Of a stretch of 64,000 bases of DNA, positions 63,869 through 64,000 are shown piece after piece. Origin of the DNA: Phascolomyces articulosus (lineage: Eukaryota > Mucoromycota > Mucoromycetes > Mucorales > Lichtheimiaceae); the NCBI GenBank assembly GCA_025677815.1, contig JAIXMP010000009.1, positions 1,302,001-1,366,000 of the forward strand. The letters are read 5' to 3'. The notes beneath the pieces are model-generated. The model searched no databases. It had not been told where the DNA came from and saw only the letters and a list, made by a program, of their open reading frames with translations. Both the position numbers and the translations under genes were made by a program. Numbering within the stretch: position 1 is the first letter of the stretch; each line of letters opens with the position of its first letter.

Positions 63869-64000
63869 CTAGTGTGAAGCAGCAGCAACGAAGGTGGCGG
63901 TAGTAGCAAAAGCAGAAGTATTAATTGTAGTGAGTAATGGAGTAAATGGTGATAAACAATGGCTGTTACCATTGAGAGATGGCGACTGTATTTGTTTAAC
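63869..64000 (-). CDS. 3' end of a gene running off the window (unknown product)
   Basis: The last 43 codons on the minus strand are open with low-complexity protein-like composition (QIQSPSLNGNSHCLSPFTPL, LTTINTSAFATTATFVAAAS) and end in a TAG at 63869, followed by AT-rich 3' flank. The upstream part lies outside the window, so neither frame nor family can be confirmed. A non-coding Thr/Ala-rich open frame is the alternative. Confidence 0.45.
   Translation of the reverse strand, partial: VKQIQSPSLNGNSHCLSPFTPLLTTINTSAFATTATFVAAASH

Overview
This window is nuclear DNA of a filamentous fungus, most likely an early-diverging one of the Mucoromycota/Mucorales type. It is AT-rich and full of homopolymer and dinucleotide runs. 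Genes carry many short GT..AG introns of about 50-150 bases. The recognisable proteins (Spt7, Tim17, PP6, Rab6/Ypt6, Nem1, NCS-1, a Ras2/RasB-type GTPase, SurE) are eukaryotic housekeeping and signalling proteins. The degenerate repeat-like coding relics look like those of large Mucorales genomes. The organism assignment is inference; no rRNA or tRNA gene was recognised.

Layout. 1-3,139: intergenic with weak coding relics. 3,140-4,791 (+): polytopic TMEM198/DUF4203-type membrane protein with a Gly/Asn-rich tail. 5,124-10,508 (-): many-exon SAGA subunit Spt7 with bromodomain and histone fold. 10,509-14,315: mostly non-coding, with decayed fragments. 14,316-15,494 (-): C2-domain protein with a membrane anchor and acidic tail. 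15,495-19,229: intergenic, with a small inverted-repeat (MITE-like) element and a frameshifted Thr-rich pseudogene. 19,230-20,041 (+): Tim17. 20,985-22,605 (-): PP6/Sit4 phosphatase, convergent with Tim17. 25,416-26,980 (-): SurE nucleotidase. 28,870-30,142 (-): Ypt6. 31,160-31,916 (-): secreted Pro-rich protein. 33,013-35,603 (-): TPR/F-box/leucine-rich protein. 35,959-38,097 (-): pentatricopeptide protein.

38.7-43.9 kb is a repeat island. It holds a decayed multi-copy-type gene, a truncated and interrupted Helitron Rep gene, and foreign coding scraps. 44,888-46,389 (-) is an NT-C2 domain protein, divergent from nem1 (46,918-48,255, +). 48.3-54.5 kb is gene-poor. 54,519-55,639 (-) is NCS-1/frequenin, divergent from a Ras2-type GTPase (56,574-57,668, +). 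59.2-61.8 kb is a second decayed multi-copy-type gene. The end of another gene enters from the right edge on the minus strand.

The genes do not form a pathway cluster; this is ordinary eukaryotic gene order interrupted by repeat relics. The most unusual observation is in the Ras2-type gene. Reading frame and a conserved effector-region Glu are restored only if a 2-nucleotide microexon is spliced in, alongside 18-nt and 22-nt exons. Other points worth checking are a PP6 C-terminus ending in Ile rather than Leu, a Tim17 last coding exon of only six bases, and a Helitron Rep gene that lost its helicase and tyrosines and is split by a foreign coding segment.
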